Shown piece by piece: positions 16,852-25,092 of a stretch of DNA of 64,000 nucleotides. The notes below the pieces were generated by a model. It saw only the letters and a list, made by a program, of their open reading frames with translations, was not told the origin of the DNA and ran no database searches. Position numbers and translations under genes: made by a program. The DNA is from Amycolatopsis orientalis DSM 40040 = KCTC 9412 (lineage in GTDB: Bacteria > Actinomycetota > Actinomycetes > Mycobacteriales > Pseudonocardiaceae). The stretch is from positions 183,994 to 247,993 of the forward strand of contig NZ_ASJB01000057.1 of assembly GCF_000478275.1 (NCBI RefSeq). The letters are read 5' to 3'. Position 1 is the stretch's first letter. Every line of letters starts with the position of its first letter.

Positions 16852-18197
16852 TCGTCGTGGGCGGTGGCCCTGGTGGCTCCACGGTCGCCGGGCTCACCGC
16901 CGCGGAAGGCCACCGGGTGCTGCTGCTGGACAAGGAGAGATTCCCGCGCTACCAGATCGGGGAATCCCTGCTGCCCGCCACGATCCACGGGATCTGCGCG
17001 CTGCTCGGGGTACGTGACGAGATCGAACGGGCGGGCTTCGTCCGCAAACGCGGCGGTACCTTCAAGTGGGGCACCGGCGCGGAACCGTGGACCTTCTCCT
17101 TCGCCGCTTCCGAACGGATGGCGGGGCCCACCTCGTACGCGTACCAGGTCGAGCGCACCCGGTTCGACACGCTGCTGCTCGACGCCGCCCGCCGTCTCGG
17201 CGCCGAAGTCCGGCAAGGACACCGGGCGCTCGGTACGTTCAGGGCCGGGGACCGGATCGGCGGCGTCCGCTACACCGACGACACCGGACACGAACGGCGG
17301 GCGACGGCCAGGTTCGTCGTCGACGCCTCCGGGCACGGCAGCAGACTCCATCACGACGTCGGCGGCGCCCGTGAGTATTCGCCGCATTTCCGGAACCTGG
17401 CGCTGTTCGGGTATTTCGAAGGCGGCAGGCGGATGCCCGAGCCCGGCTCGGGCAACATCCTGTGCGTCTCGTTCCCCGACGGCTGGTTCTGGTACATCCC
17501 GCTGTCGGACACCTTGACCAGCGTCGGAGCCGTCGTCAAACACGAGTCGGCGGACAAGGTGCAGGGCGACCCGGACACCGCCTACACCGCGCTCATCGGC
17601 GCTTGCCCGCTGATCGGCGAGTTCCTCCGGGACGCTCGCCGCGCGACCGAACCGCCGTACGACCGGCTCCGCGTGCGGAAGGACTACTCCTACGACCGGA
17701 CCGTCCTGTGGTGTCCGGGTATGGTGCTCGTCGGTGACGCCGCGTGTTTCATCGACCCGGTGTTCTCCTCGGGGGTGCACCTGGCCACCTACAGCGCGCT
17801 GCTGGCCGCCCGGTCGATCAACGGCGCGCTGTCCGGCCTCGTGGACGAGAATCGCTGCTTCGCCGAGTTCGAAGCCCGCTATCGCCGGGAATTCGGGCTG
17901 TTCCGGGATTTCCTCATCACCTTCTACGAGCTGGACACCGACGAAGACGATTACTTCCGGCACGCGCGACGACTCACCAGCCATCACGGAGCCGCGGACG
18001 AAGCCTTCGCCGACCTCGTCGGCGGAGTGTCCTCAAAGGACTTCTCCCGCAAGATGTTCGGTGACGTGCTCGCCGAAGGGGTGCAGCTGCAGTTACGCGG
18101 TCTGCTCGGGGACGCCGCGGGCGACGAGCCGCCGATGTTCCCCGGCGGGCTCGTCCCCACCGCGGACGGCAGGCGCTGGCGGGTGCCCGATGCCTGA
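16833..18197 (+). CDS. FADH2-dependent halogenase (phenol/pyrrole type)
   Basis: A 454-residue flavin-dependent halogenase. It has the FAD motif GGGPGGST (about 9-16), the halogenase WxWxIP motif as GWFWYIPL (about 217-222), a candidate active-site lysine in FVRKRGG and the DPVFSSGVHLA segment. FxRYQIGESLLPATIHG and these motifs resemble PltA-like halogenases that act on carrier-bound pyrrole or phenol rings rather than free tryptophan. The neighbouring A-PCP supplies a carrier; no prolyl-PCP dehydrogenase is nearby, so a phenolic substrate is more likely than pyrrole. A GGAAGGAG site precedes the ATG at 16833. Codon 421 (18093-18095) is TTA. No flavin reductase is encoded next to it, so FADH2 would come from elsewhere. 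Hydroxylation instead of halogenation is possible but less likely. Confidence 0.87.
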   Translation: MDDYDVIVVGGGPGGSTVAGLTAAEGHRVLLLDKERFPRYQIGESLLPATIHGICALLGVRDEIERAGFVRKRGGTFKWGTGAEPWTFSFAASERMAGPTSYAYQVERTRFDTLLLDAARRLGAEVRQGHRALGTFRAGDRIGGVRYTDDTGHERRATARFVVDASGHGSRLHHDVGGAREYSPHFRNLALFGYFEGGRRMPEPGSGNILCVSFPDGWFWYIPLSDTLTSVGAVVKHESADKVQGDPDTAYTALIGACPLIGEFLRDARRATEPPYDRLRVRKDYSYDRTVLWCPGMVLVGDAACFIDPVFSSGVHLATYSALLAARSINGALSGLVDENRCFAEFEARYRREFGLFRDFLITFYELDTDEDDYFRHARRLTSHHGAADEAFADLVGGVSSKDFSRKMFGDVLAEGVQLQLRGLLGDAAGDEPPMFPGGLVPTADGRRWRVPDA

Positions 18198-19362
18198 GCT
18201 CGCCCTGCTGCTCGCCGCCCTCGCCGTACTGCTGAGCCTGGCCAGGGGCTTCGGCTGGGTCTTCACCAGGATCGGGCAGCCCGCCGTCCTCGGGGAGATC
18301 ACCTGCGGGCTCGTCGCCGGTGTCGCCCTGCGATCCGGGCCGGGCCTGCCCGTCGGGGTCGACACGACGCTGGACGCCCTCGCCCAGCTGGGCCTGGTCC
18401 TGTTCCTGTTCGGCGTCGGCGCCCGCCTCGCGCCGTCCATGACCGCGGTGCGGATCAGGACGGCGTTCGTCCCCGCACTCGGCGCGACCGTCGTCCCGGT
18501 CGTACTCGGCGTGCCGGTGGCGCTCTGGCTCGCCGGCCGTCATGCTCCCCTCGGGGTCACGCCGTTCGTCCTGTTCACCGCGGTGGCGATGGCGGTGACG
18601 GCTTTCCCCGTGCTGGCGCGGATTCTGGCCGAACGACGGATGCTGGACGATCCGCGCGGCCAGTGCGCGCTCACCGCCGCGGCGATCACCGACGCCGTCG
18701 CGTGGACGGCGCTCGCCTTCGTCGCCGCGTCGGTCCACAGTGGAACGCGGGCCTGGCCGCTCGTGGCGGCGCTCCCGTTCGTGCTGGGTCTGGTCCTCCT
18801 GGCCCGGCCGTGGTTCGGACCGGCGACGGCGCGGCTGTCCGGGCCGACCGCGACCGTGCTCATGGTGGTCCTCGCCTGCGCGGGGGCCGCGGTGACCGAC
18901 TCGATCGGCCTGCACGCCGCGATCGGCGCGTTCCTCGTCGGCGTCTCCGTCGGGAGGCCCGGGCCGCGCCATGATCCCGTCGCGCTGATCGCGCCGCTCG
19001 GTGCCCTGCTGGTCCCGTTGTACTTCGTCCTCATAGGACGGAAGGTCGACCTCGGTGACCTCGACACCGTCCTGGTCGCCGAAATCCTCGCCGTCGTCGC
19101 GGTCGCGGTCGCCGGCAAGGGCGGCGGCGCGTATCTCGGTGCCCGTCTCGCCGGGGATCCGCCCCGCCGGGCCGCGGTGTTCGCGACCCTGATGAACACC
19201 CGCGGCGTCACCGAACTCGTCTTCCTCGGCATCGGGCTCGGCCTCGGTGTCATCGACAGCGCCTTCTACACCGCGATGGTCGCCATGGCCCTCGTCACGA
19301 CCGCCATGACCGGCCCGATCCTCGACCGGCTCGAACGAAACAAGGTGACCCGAGATGCCTGA
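18190..19362 (+). CDS. CPA2-family cation/proton antiporter
   Basis: A 390-residue membrane protein with about 12 transmembrane segments. It matches the Na+/H+ exchanger CPA2 (KefB/GerN-like) family, with GQPAVLGEITCGLVAG near the N-terminus, paired acidic residues in TAAAITDAVAW, and GVTELVFLGIGLGLGV. The ATG at 18190 overlaps the halogenase stop by 8 bases, and the gene overlaps the next gene by 8 bases. Antiporters of this family occur in several actinomycete antibiotic clusters, where export or ion/halide homeostasis has been suggested. The substrate is unknown. No C-terminal TrkA-N regulatory domain is present. Confidence 0.87.
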   Translation: MPELALLLAALAVLLSLARGFGWVFTRIGQPAVLGEITCGLVAGVALRSGPGLPVGVDTTLDALAQLGLVLFLFGVGARLAPSMTAVRIRTAFVPALGATVVPVVLGVPVALWLAGRHAPLGVTPFVLFTAVAMAVTAFPVLARILAERRMLDDPRGQCALTAAAITDAVAWTALAFVAASVHSGTRAWPLVAALPFVLGLVLLARPWFGPATARLSGPTATVLMVVLACAGAAVTDSIGLHAAIGAFLVGVSVGRPGPRHDPVALIAPLGALLVPLYFVLIGRKVDLGDLDTVLVAEILAVVAVAVAGKGGGAYLGARLAGDPPRRAAVFATLMNTRGVTELVFLGIGLGLGVIDSAFYTAMVAMALVTTAMTGPILDRLERNKVTRDA

Positions 19363-20797
19363 CCACCCAGCGGAACCGTGGCGGATCAAGATGGTCGAAC
19401 CGATCCGCGCCGTCACCCGTGACCAGCGCGAACGGGCGCTCCGGGCCGCCGGCTGGAATCCTTGCCTGCTCCGCTCCGAAGACGTCTACATCGACCTGTT
19501 CACCGACTCCGGCACCAACGCCATGTCCGACAGGCAGTGGTCGGCCCTCATGCGCGGCGACGAGGCCTACGCCGGTGCCCAGAGTTTCTACGTCTTCGAA
19601 CAGGCCGTCCGTGCGCACTACGGGTACGAGCACGTCATCCCCGTCCATCAAGGCCGCGGCGGCGAGAACATCCTCTCCCGCTGTCTCATCCGGCCGGGCG
19701 CCCATATCCCCGGCAACATGTACTTCCCCAGCACCCGCGCCCACCAGGAACTCAACGGCGCCACCTTCCACGACGTCATCATCGACGAAGCGCACGAGGC
19801 GGGCGGCGGACATCCGTTCAAAGGCAACGTCGACCTCGACAAGCTGCGGGCCGTCATCGCCGAACACGGCGCCGACGCCATCCCTTACGTCTCGCTCGCC
19901 GCGACGGTGAACATGGCGGGCGGCCAGCCCATCAGCGTCGCCAATCTCGCCGAGACCTGCGCCCTCGCCCACGCGAACGGGATCCCCGTCTTCCTCGACA
20001 CCGCCCGCGCCGTCGAAAACGCCTGGTTCGTCCAACAGCGTGAGCCCGGCTGGGCGGACCGCTCGATCGCGGACATCCTGCTCGCCCTCTGCGCTCCCAC
20101 CGACGGCGCCGTCATGTCCGCGAAGAAGGACTGCCTCGCCAACATCGGTGGCTGGATCGCCCTGCGGGACCCGGGTCTCGCCGAACAGGCACGCGGGCTG
20201 GTCCTGCTCTACGAAGGCCTCCACACCTACGGCGGCATGGCGGGCCGTGACATGGAGGCCATCGCGCAAGGCATCGCGGAATCCGTCGACGAACGGCACA
20301 TCCGCGCGCGGATCGCCCAGGTCGAGTACCTCGGCCACCGGCTCGACGCCGCGGGGGTGCCGATCGTGCACCCCGTCGGTGGTCATTGCGTCTGTATCGA
20401 CGCCACCGCCGTCCTCGCGCATCTCCCTCGCACCGCGCTGCCCGGCCAGACCCTCGCCGCCGCGGTCTACCTCGACGGCGGGATCCGCGGGGTCGAACGC
20501 GGCACGGTGTCGGCCGGCCGCGATCCGGCCACCGGCGAGAACCGTTATCCGGCCTTGGAATTCCTCCGCCTCGCCATTCCCCGGCGCGTGTACACCCAAA
20601 GCCACCTCGACCACGTCGCCGACACCGTCATCGGCGTCCACCGCCGGCGCGCCGACATCACCCACGGCCTCACGTTCGTCCATGAACCGCCCCACCTCCG
20701 CTTCTTTCAAGCCCACTTCGCCCCCACGAGCGGTGCGAGCATCTACGGAGACCGAAGGCCGGCGGCCGGACGGGAGAATGGGGTCGCTCGGCCGTGA
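19355..20797 (+). CDS. Tyrosine phenol-lyase-like beta-eliminating lyase (PLP)
   Basis: A 480-residue PLP enzyme of the tyrosine phenol-lyase/tryptophanase family; it starts PWRIKMVEPIR and has TDSGTNAMSD, VHQGRGGENIL and the PLP lysine in SAKKDCLANIGG (about 257). Several positions follow tyrosine phenol-lyase rather than tryptophanase: KKDCLxNIGG, MAGRDMEA and VERGTVSAGRDP, where the Arg corresponds to the phenol-lyase substrate-binding Arg381. The family splits tyrosine to phenol, pyruvate and ammonia, reversibly. It is the last of five overlapping genes, starting 8 bases inside the antiporter gene. Cleavage of a halotyrosine to a halophenol, or the reverse synthesis of a tyrosine analogue, are both compatible. 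The C-terminal 25 residues are an unusual extension. Confidence 0.88.
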   Translation: MPDHPAEPWRIKMVEPIRAVTRDQRERALRAAGWNPCLLRSEDVYIDLFTDSGTNAMSDRQWSALMRGDEAYAGAQSFYVFEQAVRAHYGYEHVIPVHQGRGGENILSRCLIRPGAHIPGNMYFPSTRAHQELNGATFHDVIIDEAHEAGGGHPFKGNVDLDKLRAVIAEHGADAIPYVSLAATVNMAGGQPISVANLAETCALAHANGIPVFLDTARAVENAWFVQQREPGWADRSIADILLALCAPTDGAVMSAKKDCLANIGGWIALRDPGLAEQARGLVLLYEGLHTYGGMAGRDMEAIAQGIAESVDERHIRARIAQVEYLGHRLDAAGVPIVHPVGGHCVCIDATAVLAHLPRTALPGQTLAAAVYLDGGIRGVERGTVSAGRDPATGENRYPALEFLRLAIPRRVYTQSHLDHVADTVIGVHRRRADITHGLTFVHEPPHLRFFQAHFAPTSGASIYGDRRPAAGRENGVARP

Positions 20798-20884
20798 TCC
20801 TCGGGACCTTCGACCCCGAGGTCATCGAGGGGCCAGGGCGCACCCTGGTCGGCGAAGGGTCGTACGTTTTTTCGGGGAGTGGTC

Positions 20885-21313
20885 ATGGCCGATCGGCACC
20901 GTCTCGAGTCCTTGGACCGCGGGGAATGTCTGGAGTTGCTGCGGACCGTGCGGGTCGGCCGCCTGGTGTTCACCGAGGACCTGCTCCCCGCGGTGCAGCC
21001 GGTGAACTTCCGGATCCACCGGGGACAGGTGGTGATCCGGGTCGCCGGAGGGGCGAAGCTGACCGCCGCGACCACGGGAGCGGTGGTCGCGTTCCAGGCC
21101 GATGAACTGGACCCCGACCTGCGGGCCGGGTGGAGCGTGACCGTGGTGGGGCACGCGAGCCTGGTCACCGACATCGGTGAGCTGGTGGAGCTGGCGGGGA
21201 CCTTCCTGCAGCCGTGGGTCGACGGCCGTCGCGACCGGTTCGTGCGGATCGGGACCGAGAAGGTGACCGGACGCCGGCTGCTCGCGCCGGTCTCGACCCG
21301 GCCCGCGGAGTAG
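20885..21313 (+). CDS. Pyridoxamine 5'-phosphate oxidase-like flavoprotein
   Basis: A 142-residue split-barrel protein of the PNPOx-like superfamily. Visible features are RVGRLVFTEDLLPAVQPVNFRI near the N-terminus and VAFQADELDPDLRAGWSVTVVGHA in the middle, typical of short actinobacterial FMN or F420-binding proteins that replace classical PdxH. The ATG at 20885 follows CGGGGAG; a GTG at 20879 is possible. It lies 87 bases after the lyase gene in the same direction, so co-transcription is possible, but there is no overlap and its type is widespread, so I do not count it in the cluster. Confidence 0.8.
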   Translation: MADRHRLESLDRGECLELLRTVRVGRLVFTEDLLPAVQPVNFRIHRGQVVIRVAGGAKLTAATTGAVVAFQADELDPDLRAGWSVTVVGHASLVTDIGELVELAGTFLQPWVDGRRDRFVRIGTEKVTGRRLLAPVSTRPAE

Positions 21314-21439
21314 TCCGGCGTCCCGTCCGGGACCTTGATCAACCCCACCGCGTGCACCAGGGGTAGGGGAATTACAGGGTTTCGCCAAGATTTCCGGTGT
21401 CCACAAGGGACACCGTCCGCGGTGTCTCCGAGTGTGGGG

Positions 21440-21907
21440 TTACCGCGGCCGGATTCCGGAGACGACGGCGCTCAGGCTGGGGAGCCACCGCCGCTGGGGG
21501 TCGGGCGCCGAGAGCCAGTCCGTGTCGTCGCCGGTACGCCGGGAGCCGACCGGCAGGGGGAGCAGCGAACCCCACGCGAGCAGGTCGAAGTTCCTCGGCA
21601 GCTCGGCACGGGAAGGGATGAGGCCGTCCGTCTCGGCGAGCACCGCCACCCGCGGGCCCCGCGGCGTCGACAGGAGGATGGCCGGGCCCTGGCAGCCGGT
21701 GGAGGCGAGCCGGGCGAGGACCGGCCCGGAGTCGAGCGTGGGCATGGTCACGGCGCAGATCCCGTTCTCCAGCACCAGGAACGGCTGGGAGCCGCGCCAT
21801 TTCAGCGGCCAGCCGAAGAGACGGCCGTAGTAGGCGTCGGCCTGATCGCGGACCGGTCCCCGGGGCAGGAGGGACTCGATCGGCTGCAGTTGCTGGTCGA
21901 GCGACAT
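21440..21907 (-). CDS. Conserved hypothetical protein
   Basis: A 155-residue protein beginning MSLDQQLQPIESLLPRG. I do not recognise a firm domain. The GWPLKW and LPLPVGSRRTGDDTDWL segments recall small actinobacterial proteins annotated as DNA primase/polymerase N-terminal-like, but this is a weak resemblance. The start at 21907 was chosen over the open frame to 21988 because the upstream part overlaps the operator-like sequence at 21968. It is divergent from the TetR gene at 22011, which may regulate it. Confidence 0.65.
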   Translation of the reverse strand: MSLDQQLQPIESLLPRGPVRDQADAYYGRLFGWPLKWRGSQPFLVLENGICAVTMPTLDSGPVLARLASTGCQGPAILLSTPRGPRVAVLAETDGLIPSRAELPRNFDLLAWGSLLPLPVGSRRTGDDTDWLSAPDPQRRWLPSLSAVVSGIRPR

Positions 21908-21967
21908 TGTTCGACGCCTTCCGCTTGTCGGAGGGTGCATACGGCCGGGATGCCGTCCCAGCTTAAC

Positions 21968-21980
21968 GGCACTGAGTGCC
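21968..21980. promoter_or_regulatory. TetR operator-like palindrome, upstream copy
   Basis: GGCACTGAGTGCC is a 13-bp palindrome in the divergent region, 31 bases before the TetR start. A 12/13 match in inverse orientation lies just after the TetR gene at 22768. Confidence 0.55.
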
Positions 21981-22010
21981 ACTAGCAAGTAGGGCTGCTA
22001 CCGTCCGGCT

Positions 22011-22763
22011 ATGACCGATTCGCCACGTCGCGCGCCGGCGTCCAGGGCCGGGGCGACCCCGGCGGGCAGGCGACGGCTGCGTCGCACCCTCGCCTCCGCC
22101 GCGGTGGACCTGTTCGCCGCGAACGGTTACGAGGCCACCACGGTGGACGAGATCGCGGCCGCCGCGGGGATCGGCCGCCGCACCTTCTTCCGGTACTTCG
22201 ACGCCAAGGACGACGTGCTCTTCGCCAACCACGACGAGATCGTGGCGGAGATGGAAGAGGTGTTCGCCTCGGCGGATCCGAGGCGCGATCCGGTGGAGGT
22301 GGCCTGCGCCGCGGTCAGCCTGGTCCTCGACTCCTATGCGGCCGACCTCGAGGTTTCGCTCAAGCGGTTCGATCTCACCCGCACGGTTCCTTCGTTGCGG
22401 GACAAGGAGGTCGCGACCGTCGACCGTTACCAGCGGGTGCTCGCGCGGTACCTGCAGGCGCGGTTCGAGGAGCAGGGTGAGGAGGCGGCGAGTCTCCGCG
22501 CGGCCGTCATCGCCGCGGCGATCGCGGCCGCCAACAACCATGTGCTCCGGCGCTGGCTGCGCAGCGGCGGGAAGGGCGACATCGCCGCCTGCGCCACCGA
22601 GGCGTTCGCGCTCGTCTTCGACGCGTTCCGGCAACGCGACGCCGCCGTGGGGGGCCAGGAAAAGACCGTGGTCGCGGTGATGACGACGGCGACGCCGCTG
22701 AGCACGGTCATCGCCGAGCTGAGTGCCGCACTGCGCGACGGCGGCGATCGGCCCCCACGCTGA
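22011..22763 (+). CDS. TetR-family transcriptional regulator
   Basis: A 250-residue TetR protein. The helix-turn-helix is in residues about 20-70, with EATTVDEIAAAAGIGRRTFFRYFDAKDDVLF, resembling the MftR-like branch. The ligand-binding half is typical in length and there is an extra C-terminal tail of about 25 residues. The gene is flanked by two near-identical palindromes (21968 and 22768), suggesting autoregulation and control of the divergent small gene. No ligand can be predicted. Confidence 0.9.
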   Translation: MTDSPRRAPASRAGATPAGRRRLRRTLASAAVDLFAANGYEATTVDEIAAAAGIGRRTFFRYFDAKDDVLFANHDEIVAEMEEVFASADPRRDPVEVACAAVSLVLDSYAADLEVSLKRFDLTRTVPSLRDKEVATVDRYQRVLARYLQARFEEQGEEAASLRAAVIAAAIAAANNHVLRRWLRSGGKGDIAACATEAFALVFDAFRQRDAAVGGQEKTVVAVMTTATPLSTVIAELSAALRDGGDRPPR

Positions 22764-22767
22764 CTCT

Positions 22768-22780
22768 GGCACTCAGTGTC
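22768..22780. promoter_or_regulatory. TetR operator-like palindrome, downstream copy
   Basis: GGCACTCAGTGTC lies immediately after the TetR stop and about 85 bases before the phosphotransferase gene. It matches the reverse complement of the upstream copy in 12 of 13 bases, so the regulator may also control the next gene. Confidence 0.45.
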
Positions 22781-22795
22781 ATCCAGGGCCGGGCT

Positions 22796-22838
22796 GAAGG
22801 GGACTTTCCCCGCATGCGATGCGGGGAAGGCGCCCTTC
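22796..22838. terminator. Hairpin (family B, CCCCGCAT type), probable terminator
   Basis: An inverted repeat with GAAGGGGACTTTCCCCGCAT paired to ATGCGGGGAAGGCGCCCTTC. It shares CTTTCCCCGCAT and GCCCTTC blocks with the hairpin at 26764-26808. Confidence 0.55.
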
Positions 22839-22865
22839 ACCGCGTGAGATGAGGGGAAAGGGCCC

Positions 22866-23780
22866 ATGGACGCTCTACCGCACTGGCTACCGGCGTGGTG
22901 CCAGGACCATTTCGGGAGCCGTCCCGCGGAGGTGCTGTTCCAGCACCGATCGATGTCGGCGGTGTTCGGGCTCCGGTTGGCCGACGGCACGGACGTCGTG
23001 GTCAAAGCCCGTCCGGTCGAGGACCGGATCGAGGCGTGTGTCGCGGCGCAGACCTGGCTCGCCGGGCACGGCTTCCCGTGTGCACGCCCGCTCACGCCGG
23101 TGGTCGCAGTCGGTCCGCTGGCCGTGCACGCCGAGGAATTCCGGCCAGGGGGTGAGATCCTGAGCGGTGACTCGCCGGAGGTGGCGGTCCGCTACGGCGA
23201 GGTCTTCGGTCGGCTGATGGCCGGACTGGCGGACTTCGCCGTCGCGCCGCCGCGGCCGAATCCGCGCTGGGTGCGCTGGGATCACGAGGATCCCGGGCTT
23301 TGGCCGTCGATCGAGTCACTCGACGAGAAGGATCAGAGCGCGGTTCCCGCATATGTCGTGGAGACAGCCGAAAAGGCCCGTCGGCGCATGCTGGCCGCCG
23401 AGCTGCCCCGCGTCCTGGGGCACGCCGACTTCGAGGCGCAGAACCTCCGATGGCATGACCGGCACGTGTGGACGGTGCACGACTGGGACAGTCTGGCTTG
23501 GCAGCCGGAAGCCGCACTGGTGGGAGCCGCGAGCGCGGTGTTCCCCAAGCTGGGACCCGCGCTGCTGCCGCCGATCGAAAGCACCGAGGCGTTCCTGGCG
23601 GCCTACCAGGACGTGCGGGGCCGCCTGTTCACCGAGGACGAGCATCAGGTCGCGTGGGCGGCGAGCCTGTGGCCGGTGGCCCACGACGTCCGGTGGGAAG
23701 CACTCCACGGCTACATCGCGGTTTCCGGCAAAGCGCTGTGGGACCAAGCGGCGGAACGCTTACGCCGGGCCCACGCCTGA
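22866..23780 (+). CDS. Phosphotransferase-family (APH/choline kinase-like) protein
   Basis: A 304-residue kinase-like protein of the aminoglycoside phosphotransferase superfamily. The Brenner motif is LGHADFEAQNLRW (HxDxxxxN, about 182-194), followed by VHDWDSL with the metal-binding Asp; ATP-loop and lysine (VVVKARP) lie near residues 40-50. The substrate could be a small molecule such as an antibiotic, amino alcohol or sugar; nothing in the sequence decides it. The ATG at 22866 follows GAGGGGAAAGG. A codon TTA occurs near the C-terminus. Confidence 0.82.
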   Translation: MDALPHWLPAWCQDHFGSRPAEVLFQHRSMSAVFGLRLADGTDVVVKARPVEDRIEACVAAQTWLAGHGFPCARPLTPVVAVGPLAVHAEEFRPGGEILSGDSPEVAVRYGEVFGRLMAGLADFAVAPPRPNPRWVRWDHEDPGLWPSIESLDEKDQSAVPAYVVETAEKARRRMLAAELPRVLGHADFEAQNLRWHDRHVWTVHDWDSLAWQPEAALVGAASAVFPKLGPALLPPIESTEAFLAAYQDVRGRLFTEDEHQVAWAASLWPVAHDVRWEALHGYIAVSGKALWDQAAERLRRAHA

Positions 23781-23874
23781 CCGGCGCTACTCCATTCCAG
23801 TGATGTGACATTTTGCCGCAACCTGTCAAACTCAAGCGACGTCGAAGAGGTACTTCGGAGCACGAGGGGGACGA

Positions 23875-25092
23875 GTGGGGCAAGGTTTCTCGGTCGAGCC
23901 GGCCGCGGTACGGGGGCTGGGTGACCTGGTCCTGCGGGCAAGTGGCGGTGCGGACACCTATCGCCTGTGGTTCGACCGCGTGTTCGCCGAAGGGGGCGGC
24001 GCCGAAAGCGGTGACGGTTTCCTGGCCGTCGCCTGGCCGACACTGGACGAGTGGCAGCGCACGGCGCTGAACCAGTCGCGGTTCGCGGCCGACCTCGCCG
24101 CGGGCGCCGGCCACGAACTGCGCTGCGTGGCGCACTGGTACACCGTGGTGGACGCGCGGGCGGCGGAACTGCTGGACCGGATCAACCCGGAGCCGGACGC
24201 CGCGCGTGTCCCGGCGGACGAGGTCCGTGACCCGGCCGGGGCCGCGTCGTTCCGTGACGCCGTCCCGGTGGGTTACGGCGGTCCTGACCCGGCGCAGCTC
24301 ACCAATCCGGCCTGGTGGCCGGTGAAGGCCGAGAAGGCCGCCGAGGAACTGCTCGATCTCGGCGGGTCCTTGGGCGACGTCGCCGAGCTGATCAAGATGC
24401 TCACCGGGTCCGACAAGGACTTCATCTCGATGATCGCCGACCTGCTCGTCGGCGACTGGAGTGTGCTGCAGCGGCAAGCGCTGGTCTACTCCGACGCCGC
24501 CGCGGGCTTCGAGAACATCGCGGCCAACATCGACCAGGGCCGGTTCGGGATCCAGGAGCCGTGGACCGGGGAGGGTGCCGACCGGGCGAAGAACTGGCTG
24601 ACCGGTTACCGCGCCAGTGTGGTCCAACTCGCGCAGTACTTCCGTGGCGCGAGCGTGGCGATCCAGGTGCTTTCGAAGCTCGCCTACCATCTGATGCAGG
24701 AGATCAGGCACGGTTACAGCTCGGCGATCGACATCGCGCTGCTGATCTTGACGAAGGGCAAGAAACTCGGGCTGGAGAAAGGGGTCCGGGTGGCGGAGGT
24801 GATCAGCGAAGTGCTGTCCGAGCTCGGCCGTGTCGGCAAGCTCATCGATGTGTTCAAGGACGGCGAGCTGAAGGACATCATCCATCTGGTGCTGTCCTTC
24901 GATGAAGTCGTCGGAGCCATCCAGACCCTGATCAGCGCCGCGCTCGGACTGGCCCACATGTTCGCGGGGGAGCAGGCGATCGACGAACTGATCGAAGCCC
25001 TCAAAGCCATGGGTGATCCGCCGCAGTGGCCGGAGGGCTACGAGCATCGGGACGCCGAGTGTCCCGCCAAGAACAAGCGGGTGCTGCTGTGA
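23875..25092 (+). CDS. Large WXG100/T7SS effector-like helical protein
   Basis: A 405-residue, mainly helical protein without signal peptide or C-terminal enzyme domain. The centre (about 195-265) has the WXG100-like arrangement of an ENIAANIDQGRFGIQEPWTGEGADRAKNWL segment followed by helices with hydrophobic faces. Proteins with such layouts in Pseudonocardiales are linked to type VII secretion and often carry C-terminal toxins; here the C-terminus (ECPAKNKRVLL) has none I can see. The GTG at 23875 follows GAGGGGGACGA. It overlaps the next gene by GTGA and is followed by a SUKH-type gene, so a secretion or polymorphic-toxin context is plausible but unproven. Confidence 0.75.
   Translation: MGQGFSVEPAAVRGLGDLVLRASGGADTYRLWFDRVFAEGGGAESGDGFLAVAWPTLDEWQRTALNQSRFAADLAAGAGHELRCVAHWYTVVDARAAELLDRINPEPDAARVPADEVRDPAGAASFRDAVPVGYGGPDPAQLTNPAWWPVKAEKAAEELLDLGGSLGDVAELIKMLTGSDKDFISMIADLLVGDWSVLQRQALVYSDAAAGFENIAANIDQGRFGIQEPWTGEGADRAKNWLTGYRASVVQLAQYFRGASVAIQVLSKLAYHLMQEIRHGYSSAIDIALLILTKGKKLGLEKGVRVAEVISEVLSELGRVGKLIDVFKDGELKDIIHLVLSFDEVVGAIQTLISAALGLAHMFAGEQAIDELIEALKAMGDPPQWPEGYEHRDAECPAKNKRVLL

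Noticed and set aside
14321..20797. Pyrrole pathway (proline loading, oxidation, halogenation) for the halogenase operon
   Set aside because: No acyl-CoA-dehydrogenase-like prolyl-PCP oxidase is present, and a phenol-lyase-like gene would have no role.
19355..20797. Tryptophanase instead of tyrosine phenol-lyase
   Set aside because: KKDCLxNIGG, GRDMEA and VERGTVSAGR match phenol-lyase positions; the tryptophanase pattern at these places differs. Not excluded completely.
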